Source: Vogesella oryzae (GTDB taxonomy: Bacteria > Pseudomonadota > Gammaproteobacteria > Burkholderiales > Chromobacteriaceae). Taken from it: 64,000 nt of DNA. The DNA lies in the NCBI RefSeq assembly GCF_902829295.1, contig NZ_CADEPL010000012.1:62001-126000 (forward strand), written 5' to 3'. Below, piece after piece: positions 1 through 8,130 of this stretch. The first letter of the stretch is position 1; every line of letters starts with the position of its first letter. Below the pieces are notes generated by a model, which saw nothing but the letters and a program-made list of their open reading frames with translations, was not told the origin of the DNA and made no database searches. The translations under genes and the position numbers were made by a program.

Positions 1-810
1 GGTGATCAGCAGCAGCCCGGAAGTGTTCACGTCCAGACGGCCGATGGCCACCCAGCGGCTGGATTTGGCCTGCGGCAGACGGTCGAACACGGTGACACGA
101 CGTTCCGGGTCGTCACGGGTAACGATCTCGCCTTCCTGCTTGTGATACATGATCACGCGCGGCAGACGGTCCGCCCATTTCAGTTTGATGTTGTCGCCCT
201 TCACCATCACGCGATCGCGCGGGCCGACCTTGTCACCCAGGCTGGCTTTCTTGCCGTTGACGGTGACAAAACCGGCTTCGATCCACTCTTCCATCTCGCG
301 ACGGGAGCCGACGCCGGACGCAGCCAGCGCCTTCTGCAGGCGTACCGGCTCGATGTCGTCCATATCGACGCGGGTTTCGCGCAGACGCTGCGAGCGGTCA
401 ACCACCTTCTGGTTCGGTGCGCGCAGAGCCAGCTTCTTGGCGCGCTGCACCTTGCCGCCGGTATGTTCGCGGCGGGCCTTGCCGAATTCGCCGGCCGGCT
501 GCTCGCCTGCCGGTGCCGGCATGGCGGCATTCTTGTTGCCGAAGCGGCGTTCGTGCTGCACCGGCGCCGGGGCGGTGGCGCCATCGGCACTGCGACGCTT
601 GGGCGCCGGGGCGGCTGGACCGCGGCTATCGGCGTGGGGAGCACTGCGACCAACGTTGGCCGCCGGCTTGGCGCGCGGCGTTGCCGGCGCGTTCAGCGAA
701 CTGAGGCCACGCGGGCCACGCGGCGGATGCGGATTACGGGACTGGCCGGATTCCTGGCCACGGACACGCGCCAGCGGCTGGCGCGAATTGTTGCGTTGTC
801 CTTTAGACAT
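1..810 (-). CDS. rluB: 23S rRNA pseudouridine synthase RluB (3' end outside window)
   Basis: Pseudouridine synthase of the RsuA/RluB family, expected to modify the helix around U2605 of 23S rRNA. The frame is open from an ATG at 808-810 to the window edge (270 codons). About 110 residues of basic, Ala/Pro/Arg-rich, low-complexity sequence come first. An S4 RNA-binding domain follows (RLQKALAASGVGSRREMEEW), then the start of the catalytic domain with the GRLDVNTSGLLLIT motif holding the catalytic Asp. It is last in the trpS-scpA-scpB-rluB series, a common betaproteobacterial order. The long disordered N-terminal extension is typical of this branch. The C-terminal part cannot be judged. Confidence 0.93.
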   Translation of the reverse strand, partial: MSKGQRNNSRQPLARVRGQESGQSRNPHPPRGPRGLSSLNAPATPRAKPAANVGRSAPHADSRGPAAPAPKRRSADGATAPAPVQHERRFGNKNAAMPAPAGEQPAGEFGKARREHTGGKVQRAKKLALRAPNQKVVDRSQRLRETRVDMDDIEPVRLQKALAASGVGSRREMEEWIEAGFVTVNGKKASLGDKVGPRDRVMVKGDNIKLKWADRLPRVIMYHKQEGEIVTRDDPERRVTVFDRLPQAKSSRWVAIGRLDVNTSGLLLIT

Positions 811-878
811 AATGCTTGCTTCTTCCTGATGTAGGGGGTGGCGCATGCCTGCGCGGCGTAACCGTTACGGTATGCCGC

Positions 879-1481
879 TCAATCCACCCGGGGCGCCTCA
901 TCCACGAGGGGCTCTTCTTCGTCCCTTGCCGCCGGGGCCTCGGCAATCACCAGCGTCGACAACTCCGCCAGAGGCGGCAGATCGCGCAGGGTGGCAAAGC
1001 CGAGGTCATCCAGAAACTTGTGCGTGGTCGCATACAGACCGGGACGTCCGGGCACATCCTTGTGCCCGATGACTTCGATCCAGCCCCGCTCCAGCAGGGT
1101 CTGCATCACACTGGTGGACACCGACACACCACGAATGGCTTCGATGTCGCCGCGCGTTACCGGCTGTTTATAGGCAATGATGGCCAGCGTTTCCATCACT
1201 GCCCGCGAGTAACGCGGCGGTTTTTCCGGCGTCAGCCGGTTCAGGTAGGGGGTGAACTCGGCGCGCGCCCGAAAGCGCCAGCCGGAGGCGAGCTTGACCA
1301 GCTCGATGCCCCTGCCCTTCCACGCCTGTTGCACTTCGTCGAGGATGTCATTGATCAGCGCGGCCTTCACGTCCTCGGTGAACAGCTTCTTCAGCTGATG
1401 CACGGTCAGCGGCTCCTGCGCGGTCAGCAGCGCGGTTTCCAGCACGATCTTGAGATAAGCGAGGTCGGTAATGGTCGACAT
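879..1481 (-). CDS. scpB: Segregation and condensation protein B
   Basis: ScpB is the kleisin-associated winged-helix partner of ScpA in the SMC condensin complex, acting in chromosome compaction and segregation. The 200-aa product has the family hallmarks: an N-terminal winged helix ([18 protein letters not shown]), the conserved [20 protein letters not shown] segment near residues 90-110, and GRPGLYATT. An acidic tail follows, common in betaproteobacterial ScpB. It lies 68 bp upstream of rluB on the same strand. Its partner scpA is about 1.3 kb away rather than adjacent, because ynfA and a DUF805 gene lie between them. Confidence 0.95.
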   Translation of the reverse strand: MSTITDLAYLKIVLETALLTAQEPLTVHQLKKLFTEDVKAALINDILDEVQQAWKGRGIELVKLASGWRFRARAEFTPYLNRLTPEKPPRYSRAVMETLAIIAYKQPVTRGDIEAIRGVSVSTSVMQTLLERGWIEVIGHKDVPGRPGLYATTHKFLDDLGFATLRDLPPLAELSTLVIAEAPAARDEEEPLVDEAPRVD

Positions 1482-1585
1482 GACAGCCCCGAAGCGGGCA
1501 TAACAGAACGGAAGGCGCGGATTTTACACGATTTTTTGCCGGCCAGTGCGGCTTTGCAGCCGCACCGCAGACGGACTGCCTACGC

Positions 1586-1906
1586 TCAGCTACGCGGCGC
1601 CAGCATGATCACCGCCATACCGGCCAGACACAGCCCGACCCCGGCGACATCCCACCAGGTTGGCCGCACGCCATCCACCAGCCACAACCACAGCAGCGCC
1701 ACCGACACATACACCCCGCCATACGCTGCGTAGATGCGGCCGGAGGCATCCGGATGCAGCGTCAGCAGCCAGGCAAACAGCGCGAGACTGGCCGCCGCCG
1801 GCAGCAACAACCACGGTGAAGCACCCTTTTTCAGCCACAACCACGGCAAGTAGCAGCCGAGAATTTCGGCCAGCGCCGTCAGTACGAACAGGCCGAGGGT
1901 GTGCAT
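1586..1906 (-). CDS. ynfA: YnfA/UPF0060 family small membrane protein
   Basis: A 106-aa protein with four predicted hydrophobic helices, matching the short UPF0060/YnfA family, whose members are about 108 aa and resemble small multidrug resistance (SMR) transporters. Characteristic segments are [20 protein letters not shown] near the N-terminus, [11 protein letters not shown] in the middle and [15 protein letters not shown] at the end. The ATG at 1904-1906 was chosen because a GGAATC ribosome-binding site precedes it and the family starts there; a longer in-frame ORF begins at 1990. The gene separates scpA from scpB. Transport substrate unknown. Confidence 0.88.
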   Translation of the reverse strand: MHTLGLFVLTALAEILGCYLPWLWLKKGASPWLLLPAAASLALFAWLLTLHPDASGRIYAAYGGVYVSVALLWLWLVDGVRPTWWDVAGVGLCLAGMAVIMLAPRS

Positions 1907-2228
1907 GGAGATTCCTTTCGGTGGTGCGTGTTTTGCGAGGCCCCGGCTGCTAGTCGCCGCGCCCGACTGGCCAACCTTGCCTGCCTGCAAACATCGCCAG
2001 CATTCGAATTATGCGGCGGCTGATGAAAGGTATTAACGACTCAGAAGCAAAAGGTTGTCGCATGTTTTGATACCGAGCAAACAGACAACCAAAGTTATTT
2101 TGCCCCATTGTCATTTGCCATTATCATTTAATGGTAAATGCATCATGCTAGGCGCTGATTATTGCTGGACATCTTATTTTAGTGTCCCTGCATTACTTGG
2201 CTTTTTTCAAAGAAGAAAGGGAGAAGAT
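1907..2228. other. Intergenic region between ynfA and the DUF805 gene
   Basis: This 322-bp stretch lies between two divergently transcribed genes. GC falls sharply after about 2030. I see an imperfect inverted repeat at 2113-2139 (listed separately) and a purine-rich ribosome-binding site just before the DUF805 start, but no convincing extra coding frame. An in-frame upstream extension of the DUF805 ORF to 2055 exists and does not look like the protein family. Confidence 0.6.
2113..2139. promoter_or_regulatory. Imperfect inverted repeat upstream of the DUF805 gene
   Basis: Ten-base arms ATTTGCCATT and AATGGTAAAT are separated by 7 bases and match at 9 of 10 positions. The element lies about 90 bp upstream of the DUF805 start in an AT-rich segment. 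It could be an operator or part of a promoter; no regulator is identifiable here. Confidence 0.3.
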
Positions 2229-2690
2229 ATGTTTTGTCCAAAATGCGGCAAGGAAAATGCAGCTCAAGTGAATTTCTGCGGTAGCTGCGGAACCAGCATC
2301 GCAGCACTAAAGACATCTGATTTTAGCACCACGGCAGCACCTGGGCGTGGCGAGCAAATGACGTTCGGGAAATCGATATCTACCTGCTTAGCAAAATATG
2401 TTGATTTCAAGGGCAGGGCATCGCGGCCAGAATATTGGTGGTTTTATCTGTTTACAGTACTACTCAGTTGGGGCTCGTTGATTATCGACTCATCTGAAAT
2501 CGTCTCGGGCATCATCAATCTTGCATTCTTTCTACCTGTTCTTGCGGCGGCAACTAGACGGCTACATGACACTAACCGTAGCGGTTGGTGGCAGCTAATT
2601 GCCTTCACAATTATCGGTATCATCCCGCTCATCATTTGGCTCTCGAGCAAGGGCGACGAGCAGTCAAACGAATATGGCAATCCGGTATAG
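2229..2690 (+). CDS. Zinc-ribbon plus DUF805 membrane protein
   Basis: A 153-aa protein. Residues 1-25 form a zinc ribbon (CPKCG and FCGSCG, two CxxC knuckles). After a linker comes a DUF805 domain with an FKGRASRPEYWWFYLF signature, several hydrophobic helices and the conserved RRLHDTNRSGWW segment, ending in GDEQSNEYGNPV. DUF805 proteins are inner-membrane proteins of unknown function. The ATG at 2229 follows AAAGGGAGAAGAT, a strong ribosome-binding site. Base composition is clearly more AT-rich than the neighbours, and the gene sits alone on the plus strand between scpA and scpB, suggesting acquisition. No function should be inferred. Confidence 0.85.
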   Translation: MFCPKCGKENAAQVNFCGSCGTSIAALKTSDFSTTAAPGRGEQMTFGKSISTCLAKYVDFKGRASRPEYWWFYLFTVLLSWGSLIIDSSEIVSGIINLAFFLPVLAAATRRLHDTNRSGWWQLIAFTIIGIIPLIIWLSSKGDEQSNEYGNPV

Positions 2691-2792
2691 AGCCTACGCG
2701 CTAACCACTGAAACGTTGCCCAACTCTTCAGATGGTGGCTGCCCCGCCAATCGGCGGTGCAGCCTTCGCCTCAACTCTTAGATATTCATCCA

Positions 2793-3611
2793 CTACACCA
2801 ACGCTAACCGCACATAAATCGGCTGGTACGGTTCGTCCTGGCTCACCTTGATCATGCCCTCCTTCACCAGCTCCAGCACGGCAATGAAGTTCACCACCAG
2901 GTGCGCCACACCTTTGTGGATATCGAACAGCTCCTCGAAGGCCACGTAGTCGCGGCCGTCGAGATAGCGCACGATCCAGCTCATCTGCTCGCGCACCGAC
3001 AGTTCGTCCTTTTCCACCTTGTGGTGGCGATTGTGCTTGGCACGCGACAGGATCGCCAGCCAGGCCTGGCGCAGGTCCAGCGGGCTGACTTCCGGCAGCC
3101 GCTGCTCGGCGGATTGCTCCACCAGCACCGCCAGCCAAGCAAAGTCGCGGTCGGCCTGCGGCAGCTGGTCCAGCTCCAGCGCCGCCAGCTTCATCTGCTC
3201 GTATTCCAGCAAGCGGCGCACCAGCTCGGCACGCGGATCGTCCGGGTCGTCGTCGCCTTCCACCGGCGGGCGCGGCAGCAACAGCCGCGATTTGATTTCG
3301 ATCAGCAGCGCCGCCATCAGCAGGTATTCCGCCGCCAGCTCCAGCCGGCCGCCGCGCATGGCGTCGACGTAGCCCATGTATTGGGCGGTGACCTCGGCCA
3401 TCGGGATGTTGAGCACGTCCAGGTTCTGCTTGCGGATCAGGTACAGCAGCAGGTCGAGCGGGCCTTCGAAGCTTTCCAGAATCACCTGCAGCGCATCCGG
3501 CGGGATGAACAGGTCTTGCGGCACTTCCAGCACCGGCTGGCCGAACACATGCGCAATCGGCACGCCGGCAGGCAGTTCGGGCGGGGTGAGCTGGAAGTCG
3601 GGATCGGTCAT
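2793..3611 (-). CDS. scpA: Segregation and condensation protein A
   Basis: ScpA is the kleisin that bridges SMC heads and binds ScpB. The 272-aa product carries the diagnostic ESFEGPLDLLLYLIRKQNLD segment at about residues 47-66. The Ala/Leu-rich AAEYLLMAALLIEIKSRLLL helix and a C-terminal winged-helix region (VAFEELFDIHKGVAHLVVNF) follow. About 40 N-terminal residues precede the core domain, as usual in betaproteobacteria. It ends 102 bp from the convergent DUF805 gene. In many relatives scpA directly precedes scpB; here two genes intervene. Confidence 0.95.
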   Translation of the reverse strand: MTDPDFQLTPPELPAGVPIAHVFGQPVLEVPQDLFIPPDALQVILESFEGPLDLLLYLIRKQNLDVLNIPMAEVTAQYMGYVDAMRGGRLELAAEYLLMAALLIEIKSRLLLPRPPVEGDDDPDDPRAELVRRLLEYEQMKLAALELDQLPQADRDFAWLAVLVEQSAEQRLPEVSPLDLRQAWLAILSRAKHNRHHKVEKDELSVREQMSWIVRYLDGRDYVAFEELFDIHKGVAHLVVNFIAVLELVKEGMIKVSQDEPYQPIYVRLALV

Positions 3612-3677
3612 TGACAGCGTGTGAACTCAACAAACAATAAAAAACGTGAACTGATGGAAAACCATGGGAATGGTGGC

Positions 3678-4139
3678 TTAACCACGATCAGCCACCATGG
3701 TTTGATAGTGCATGCCATTAAATATTTTTGGCGACTCAGATGCGATGAAGCCTAGACGTTCGTACACTGGCACGGCGAACAGTGATGAGCGAACCGTGAG
3801 CGGGTAGGCAAGCGCACCGTTGCGCAGGGCAAACTGCCAAAGTTGTTTGCCAATACCTTGGTTTTGATAAGAAGGATGAGTGAAAAAATATTTCACATGG
3901 TTCTTATCGCCAATAGCAAGAACACCAACAAGCTCTTGTCCTTGGGTAGCCACCAACCAGTTCAAATGTTCCGATTTGAGAAGGCTACCTACCTTATCGG
4001 GCTGCACGCTTTCTCTATACCACTCTGGGCATGGTTGTTCTGGTGTAAAGCAACACGCCAACGAAGTTGAGTAAATCAAGTCAGCAATAATGGCGGCATC
4101 AGCTTCAAGGGCTTGCCGTATCTCAGCAGTTGTCATCAT
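3678..4139 (-). CDS. GNAT family N-acetyltransferase
   Basis: A 153-aa protein with the GCN5-related acetyltransferase fold. The acetyl-CoA-binding motif A is HPSYQNQGIGKQLWQFAL (Q/RxxGxG/A-type loop), and a C-terminal motif VYERLGF is typical. The acceptor substrate cannot be predicted. Two adjacent ATGs give a one-codon ambiguity at the start. The coding sequence is lower in GC than flanking genes and uses TTG and other minor codons freely. It lies between trpS and scpA, a position usually without an insert, so lateral acquisition is plausible. Confidence 0.85.
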   Translation of the reverse strand: MMTTAEIRQALEADAAIIADLIYSTSLACCFTPEQPCPEWYRESVQPDKVGSLLKSEHLNWLVATQGQELVGVLAIGDKNHVKYFFTHPSYQNQGIGKQLWQFALRNGALAYPLTVRSSLFAVPVYERLGFIASESPKIFNGMHYQTMVADRG

Positions 4140-4156
4140 GACTCACCTGGTAATAA

Positions 4157-4187
4157 AAGGTTGGCCGCATGACATGCGGCCAACCTT
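4157..4187 (-). terminator. Hairpin of two inverted GTTGGCCGCA copies downstream of trpS
   Basis: A perfect 14-bp stem with a 3-nt loop: AAGGTTGGCCGCAT, GAC, ATGCGGCCAACCTT. Read on the minus strand it lies about 95 nt after the trpS stop, and the following bases are TTATTA, a weak U-tract. It is built from two copies of the over-represented 10-mer described in the findings, as Neisseria terminators are built from paired uptake sequences. Confidence 0.6.
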
Positions 4188-4279
4188 GATGGGAATGCTG
4201 GCCTCGTAAAGGACAAAGGCACAGGCAGAGTTCAACACGTTGCCAACCCTATAATTCCCCACCTTACCAGAGACTTAAC

Positions 4280-5476
4280 TTAATACCCCAGGCCGATGGC
4301 GGCGCGCACGTCGTCCATGGTGGCGCGGGCGACTTTCTCGGCGCGGGCATTGCCGTCGGCCAGAATGTCCTGCACCAGCTTGGGGTTGGTCAGGTATTTC
4401 TCGGCGCGTTCGAACATCGGCTGCTGTTCGCGTACTACGGCGTCGATCACCGGCTGTTTGCAGTCCAGACAGCCGATACCGGCGCTGGTACAGCCGGCCT
4501 TCACCCACTGTTTGGTTTCGCCGTCGCTGTACACCTCGTGCAGCTGCCAAACCGGGCATTTTTCCGGATTGCCGGCGTCGGTGCGGCGCACGCGCGCCGG
4601 GTCGGTCGGCATGCCACGGATTTTCTTGGACACCGCCTCCGGCGCCTCGCGCATGGTGATGGTGTTGCCGTAGGACTTGGACATCTTCTGGCCGTCGAGG
4701 CCCGGCATCTTGGAGGCGGCGGTCAGCTTGGCCTCGCACTCCGGCAGGATGGTCTTGCCCTTGTTTTCCAGCCAGCCCATCAACCGTTCGCGGTCGGCGG
4801 CGCCCAGGTTCTGGCTGCTGGCCAGGATTTCGCGCGCCTGTTCCAGTGCCTCGGCATCGCCGCTTTGCAGGTAGGCGGTGCGCAGCTGGTCGAACTGCTT
4901 GCCGGCCTTGCCGATTTTCTTCACTGCTGCCTTGGCCAGCTCTTCGAAGTTCGGCTCGCGGCCGAACATGTGGTTGAAGCGGCGTGCCACTTCGCGGGTC
5001 AGCTCGATGTGCGGTACCTGATCCTCGCCCACCGGCACCAGACCGGCCTTGTAGATCAGGATGTCGGCGGCCTGCAGTAGCGGGTAGCCGAGGAAGCCAT
5101 AGGTGGTCAGATCCTTGTGGCTGAGCTTGTCCATCTGGTCTTTATAGGTGGGCACGCGTTCCAGCCAGCCCAGCGGAGTCACCATCGACAGCGCCAGGTG
5201 CAGCTCGGCGTGCTGTGGCACCTTGGACTGCACGAAGATGGTGGAATTTTCCGGATCGACGCCGGAAGCCAGCCAGTCGATCACCATCTCGTTGATGGAT
5301 TTGCCGATGATGGAGACATCGTCGAAGTTGGTGGTCAGCGCGTGCCAGTCGGCCACCATGAAGAAGCATTCATGGCTGTGCTGCAGCTCGACCCAGTTCT
5401 TGATCACGCCGTGGTAATGGCCAAGGTGCAGGCTGCCGGTGGGGCGCATGCCGGAGAGGATACGGTTGGCAAACAT
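4280..5476 (-). CDS. trpS: Tryptophan--tRNA ligase
   Basis: Class I aminoacyl-tRNA synthetase charging tRNA-Trp. The 398-aa product has the HIGH-type motif as GSLHLGHYHG near residue 17 and the KMSKS loop as GQKMSKSYGN near residue 255. Between them is the Trp-specific GYPLLQAADILIYKA segment. It is longer than the E. coli enzyme (334 aa) and belongs to the roughly 400-aa form common in betaproteobacteria, with an extra C-terminal region containing CTSAGIGCLDCKQPV. It starts 27 bp after the site-2 protease gene, so the two may be co-transcribed. Confidence 0.97.
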   Translation of the reverse strand: MFANRILSGMRPTGSLHLGHYHGVIKNWVELQHSHECFFMVADWHALTTNFDDVSIIGKSINEMVIDWLASGVDPENSTIFVQSKVPQHAELHLALSMVTPLGWLERVPTYKDQMDKLSHKDLTTYGFLGYPLLQAADILIYKAGLVPVGEDQVPHIELTREVARRFNHMFGREPNFEELAKAAVKKIGKAGKQFDQLRTAYLQSGDAEALEQAREILASSQNLGAADRERLMGWLENKGKTILPECEAKLTAASKMPGLDGQKMSKSYGNTITMREAPEAVSKKIRGMPTDPARVRRTDAGNPEKCPVWQLHEVYSDGETKQWVKAGCTSAGIGCLDCKQPVIDAVVREQQPMFERAEKYLTNPKLVQDILADGNARAEKVARATMDDVRAAIGLGY

Positions 5477-5503
5477 GGATGAGGTTCCGGTGTTGGGGTG
5501 GTC

Positions 5504-6133
5504 TCAGAGCAGCTGCCCGAGCAGATTGAAAACGAAATTGGTAAACGGCCGCAGGATCGGCGACAGCATGCCGGTAAACACCAGCGCCAGCAGGATCCAC
5601 ATGCCGTAGGGTTCCAGTTTGGAAAAGCTGTAGGCCTGACGCGGCGGCAGCAGGCTTTCCACGATGCGGCCGCCATCCAGCGGCAGGATCGGCATCAGGT
5701 TGAGCACCATCAGCACCACGTTGATGCCGATGCCGGCCTGGCTCATCAGCGCCAGCGGCTGGCTGTAGCTGTTGTCCATCACGATGGCGAGCTTGAGCAG
5801 CAGCACCCAGACGATGGCCATCAGCAGGTTGGCCGCCGGGCCGGCGGCCGCTACCAGCCGCATGCCGCTGCGCGGTTTGCGCAGGTTGCCGAAGCGTACC
5901 GGCACCGGCTTGGCCCAGCCGAACAGGAAACCACCCAGCACCAGGCTCATCAGCGGCAACAGGATGGTGCCGACCGGATCGATGTGACGCAGCGGGTTCA
6001 GCGACACGCGGCCCAGGCGCTCGGCGGTATCGTCGCCGCACAGCTTGGCGACGTAGCCGTGTGCGGCTTCGTGCAGGGTGATGGCAAACAGTACCGGCAG
6101 TGCGTACACCGAAATCTTCTGGATAATGTTCAT
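5504..6133 (-). CDS. Site-2 protease family (M50) membrane metalloprotease
   Basis: A 209-aa integral membrane zinc protease of the compact Rip/YwhC-like type. The zinc-binding motif HEAAH is at residues 21-25 inside the first helix, and the second metal-ligand motif LMPILPLDGGRI lies near residue 155. NPLRHIDPVGT and AAGPAANLLMA are also family signatures. The ATG at 6131-6133 is preferred because GGACGAG precedes it and the family starts near MNII; an alternative start at 6166 overlaps the upstream stop. Substrate unknown. It lies between the YciO-type gene and trpS, a frequent betaproteobacterial arrangement. Confidence 0.88.
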   Translation of the reverse strand: MNIIQKISVYALPVLFAITLHEAAHGYVAKLCGDDTAERLGRVSLNPLRHIDPVGTILLPLMSLVLGGFLFGWAKPVPVRFGNLRKPRSGMRLVAAAGPAANLLMAIVWVLLLKLAIVMDNSYSQPLALMSQAGIGINVVLMVLNLMPILPLDGGRIVESLLPPRQAYSFSKLEPYGMWILLALVFTGMLSPILRPFTNFVFNLLGQLL

Positions 6134-6155
6134 CTCGTCCAAAGCAGTTTCCTTT

Positions 6156-6776
6156 TTACAGGCCAAGAATGGCCGGATCGCCCTTGCCGCGACGTAGCAG
6201 TTCCACGCCGTCGGTCATGTCTATCACGGTGGTGGGCTCGGTGCCGCACCATCCTCCATCGATCACCAGATCCACCTGTTGTTCCAGCCGCTCGCGGATT
6301 TCGTACGGGTCGGTCAGCGCTTCCTCGTCACCCGGCAGCAGCAGGGTGCAGGACAGGATCGGCTCGCCAAGCTCGGCCAGCAGCGCCAGCGCCACCGGGT
6401 TTTCCGGCACGCGCAGGCCGATGGTGGCGCGCTTGGGGTGCAGCGTGCGCTTGGGCACCTCGCGGCTGGCTTCCAGAATGAAGGTGAAGCTGCCGGGGGT
6501 GGCGGCCTTGAGCTGCCGGAACTGGGCATTGTCTACCCGGGCGTAAGTCGCCAGCGATGACAGATCGGCGCACACCAGCGTCAGATGGTGCTTGAGATCG
6601 ATCTGGCGGATGGCTAGCAGCCGCTCCATCGCCTTCTTGTCGCCCAGATGGCAACCCAGCGCGTAGCAGGAGTCGGTGGGATACACCACCACGCCGCCAT
6701 CACGGATGATCTTGGCCGCCTCGCGGATCAGCCGCGCTTGCGGGTTGTCCGGGTGAATCACAAAGAACTGGGCCAT
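6156..6776 (-). CDS. yciO: Sua5/YciO/YrdC-type L-threonylcarbamoyladenylate synthase family protein
   Basis: A 206-aa protein of the YrdC-like fold. The N-terminal GVVVYPTDSCYALGCHLGDK segment and the K/R-rich nucleotide-binding region (KRATIGLRVPENPVA) match the YciO branch. YrdC/Sua5 relatives make threonylcarbamoyl-AMP for the t6A modification of tRNA; the exact activity of YciO proteins is less certain. Its stop lies about 23 bp upstream of the site-2 protease start, and the PHP phosphoesterase gene precedes it by 3 bp, so it is part of a tight minus-strand operon. Confidence 0.88.
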   Translation of the reverse strand: MAQFFVIHPDNPQARLIREAAKIIRDGGVVVYPTDSCYALGCHLGDKKAMERLLAIRQIDLKHHLTLVCADLSSLATYARVDNAQFRQLKAATPGSFTFILEASREVPKRTLHPKRATIGLRVPENPVALALLAELGEPILSCTLLLPGDEEALTDPYEIRERLEQQVDLVIDGGWCGTEPTTVIDMTDGVELLRRGKGDPAILGL

Positions 6777-6779
6777 GCT

Positions 6780-7658
6780 TCAGGCTCCACTGGCCGGGGC
6801 GGCGGTCGGCGGCAGAATACGTGCGGCCAACGGTGCCCAGATCGGTTTGCAAATCGGCGGCAGGTTTTCGGTGTAGCCGACATCGCGGCCACCCTCGCCC
6901 GGGGCGTGGAAATCACTGCCGGCGCTGGCATACAGCTCGTATTTTTGCGCCACCAGCGCGAACTTGAGCATGTCGTCCAGGCTGTGGCTGCCGCTGGCGA
7001 CTTCGATGCCTTCGCCACCGGCGGCCTTGAAGTCGGTGACCAGCCGCTCGATCAGCGTGCGGCCCATATCGTAGCGGCCGGGATGGGCGATGACCGCCAT
7101 GCCGCCGGCAGCGCGAATCCACGCCACCGCATCCTGCAGGCTGGCCCAGCGGTGCGGCACATAGCCCGGCTTGCCCTTGGCCAGATACTTGCGGAACACC
7201 CCCTTCACATCTTTCACCACCCCGCTTTGCACCAGGAAACGGGCAAAGTGGGTGCGGCTGATCATCTCCGGGTTGGCCGCCAGCGGCATGGCGCCGTCGA
7301 AGGCGCCGTGGATGCCGGCTTTTTCCAGCGCCGCCGACATCAGCCGCGCGCGCTCGATGCGGCCGTCGCGGATCGACTTCAGGCCTGCGGCCAACGTCGG
7401 GTCGTCCGGGTCGATGCCGAGGCCGACGATGTGGACGGTGTGGGTGTCATTCCAGGTGACCGACACCTCGACCCCGGCCAGAAACGGTACCCCGCAGGCT
7501 GCTGCGGTGGCTGCCGCGCTGGCGATGCCGGCGGTGCAGTCGTGATCGGTCAGTGCCAGTAGCGTGGCGCCGCGCTCGGCAGCGCGGCGGATCACCTCTT
7601 CCGGCGGCAGGCCGCCATCGGACGCGGTGGAATGGAAATGCAGATCGACGGTGGCCAT
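6780..7658 (-). CDS. rnmV: PHP domain phosphoesterase (RNase AM/YciV type)
   Basis: A 292-aa polymerase-and-histidinol-phosphatase (PHP) domain protein. Metal-binding motifs are visible in order: HFHSTASDG near residue 7, LTDHD near 37, GVEVS near 62, HPGRYD near 190 and GSDFHAPGE near 248. E. coli YciV/RnmV, of the same length and layout, is a 5'-to-3' exonuclease that trims 5' ends of rRNA and acts on short RNAs and 3',5'-bisphosphonucleotides. Placement beside the YciO-type gene matches many proteobacteria. Exact substrate here is inferred. Confidence 0.85.
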   Translation of the reverse strand: MATVDLHFHSTASDGGLPPEEVIRRAAERGATLLALTDHDCTAGIASAAATAAACGVPFLAGVEVSVTWNDTHTVHIVGLGIDPDDPTLAAGLKSIRDGRIERARLMSAALEKAGIHGAFDGAMPLAANPEMISRTHFARFLVQSGVVKDVKGVFRKYLAKGKPGYVPHRWASLQDAVAWIRAAGGMAVIAHPGRYDMGRTLIERLVTDFKAAGGEGIEVASGSHSLDDMLKFALVAQKYELYASAGSDFHAPGEGGRDVGYTENLPPICKPIWAPLAARILPPTAAPASGA

Positions 7659-7659
7659 G

Positions 7660-7863
7660 TCAGCCTTCCTGCCGCGCGTTACGCGCCGCTTCGCGCAGTT
7701 GCCAGTCCGCCAGCTTGCGCCGGTAGTCCTGCACTGCCGCGTTATAGGTGTCCCACACGCACGGATCGCAGCCGCTGCCGCAACACATGTCGTCAGTCGG
7801 CGCCTCCGGTGCCTCCGGCATCGGGTCGAAGTCGTCGTCGCCGACCAGCAGCGGCTCGCTCAC
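7660..7863 (-). CDS. Small oxidoreductase-like domain protein with CCxxGCxPCVWDxY motif
   Basis: A 67-aa protein whose core CCGSGCDPCVWDTY matches the short oxidoreductase-like domain family (Pfam Oxidored-like), of uncertain biochemical role. The four clustered cysteines suggest a metal or redox function. The start is taken as GTG at 7861-7863, which overlaps the stop of the S4-domain gene as GTGA, a translational-coupling arrangement. No membrane segment or signal peptide is seen. Confidence 0.78.
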   Translation of the reverse strand: MSEPLLVGDDDFDPMPEAPEAPTDDMCCGSGCDPCVWDTYNAAVQDYRRKLADWQLREAARNARQEG

Positions 7864-8078
7864 GCTGCCACCACGGTGATTTCGAAACCGTCGCCGCTCA
7901 CCACCTGACCGACGCGGATCTTGTTGGTCTTGCGCAGTTCCTGCTGGCCATCCACCAGCACATTGCCCTCGGCAATGAAGTGCTTGGCCTGGCCGCCGGT
8001 ATCGCAGACACCGCAGGTTTTCAGCAGATCGCACAGCGGAATGTAGTCGCCTTGCAGCGCGTAATTTTCTTTAAGCAT
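7860..8078 (-). CDS. S4 domain RNA-binding protein (YbcJ/RlbA-like)
   Basis: A 72-aa protein consisting of little more than an S4 RNA-binding fold: YIPLCDLLKTCGVCDTGGQA, then a turn, then NVLVDGQQELRKTNKIRVGQ. E. coli YbcJ has the same size and fold; RNA partner unknown. The stop overlaps the GTG start of the small cysteine-rich gene by four bases. A copy of the over-represented 10-mer lies just upstream at 8102-8111. Confidence 0.85.
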   Translation of the reverse strand: MLKENYALQGDYIPLCDLLKTCGVCDTGGQAKHFIAEGNVLVDGQQELRKTNKIRVGQVVSGDGFEITVVAA

Positions 8079-8130
8079 GGTTATTCACATATATTTCCGG
8101 CTGCGGCCAACGTTTTTCACATTGTCGTTT

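Noticed and set aside
142-834. Overlapping plus-strand frames opposite rluB
   Set aside because: The minus strand encodes an unmistakable RluB up to the window edge; the plus-strand frames have no recognisable domain.
2055-2228. N-terminal extension of the DUF805 protein from 2055
   Set aside because: The extension is not part of the zinc-ribbon/DUF805 architecture, and a strong ribosome-binding site precedes the ATG at 2229.
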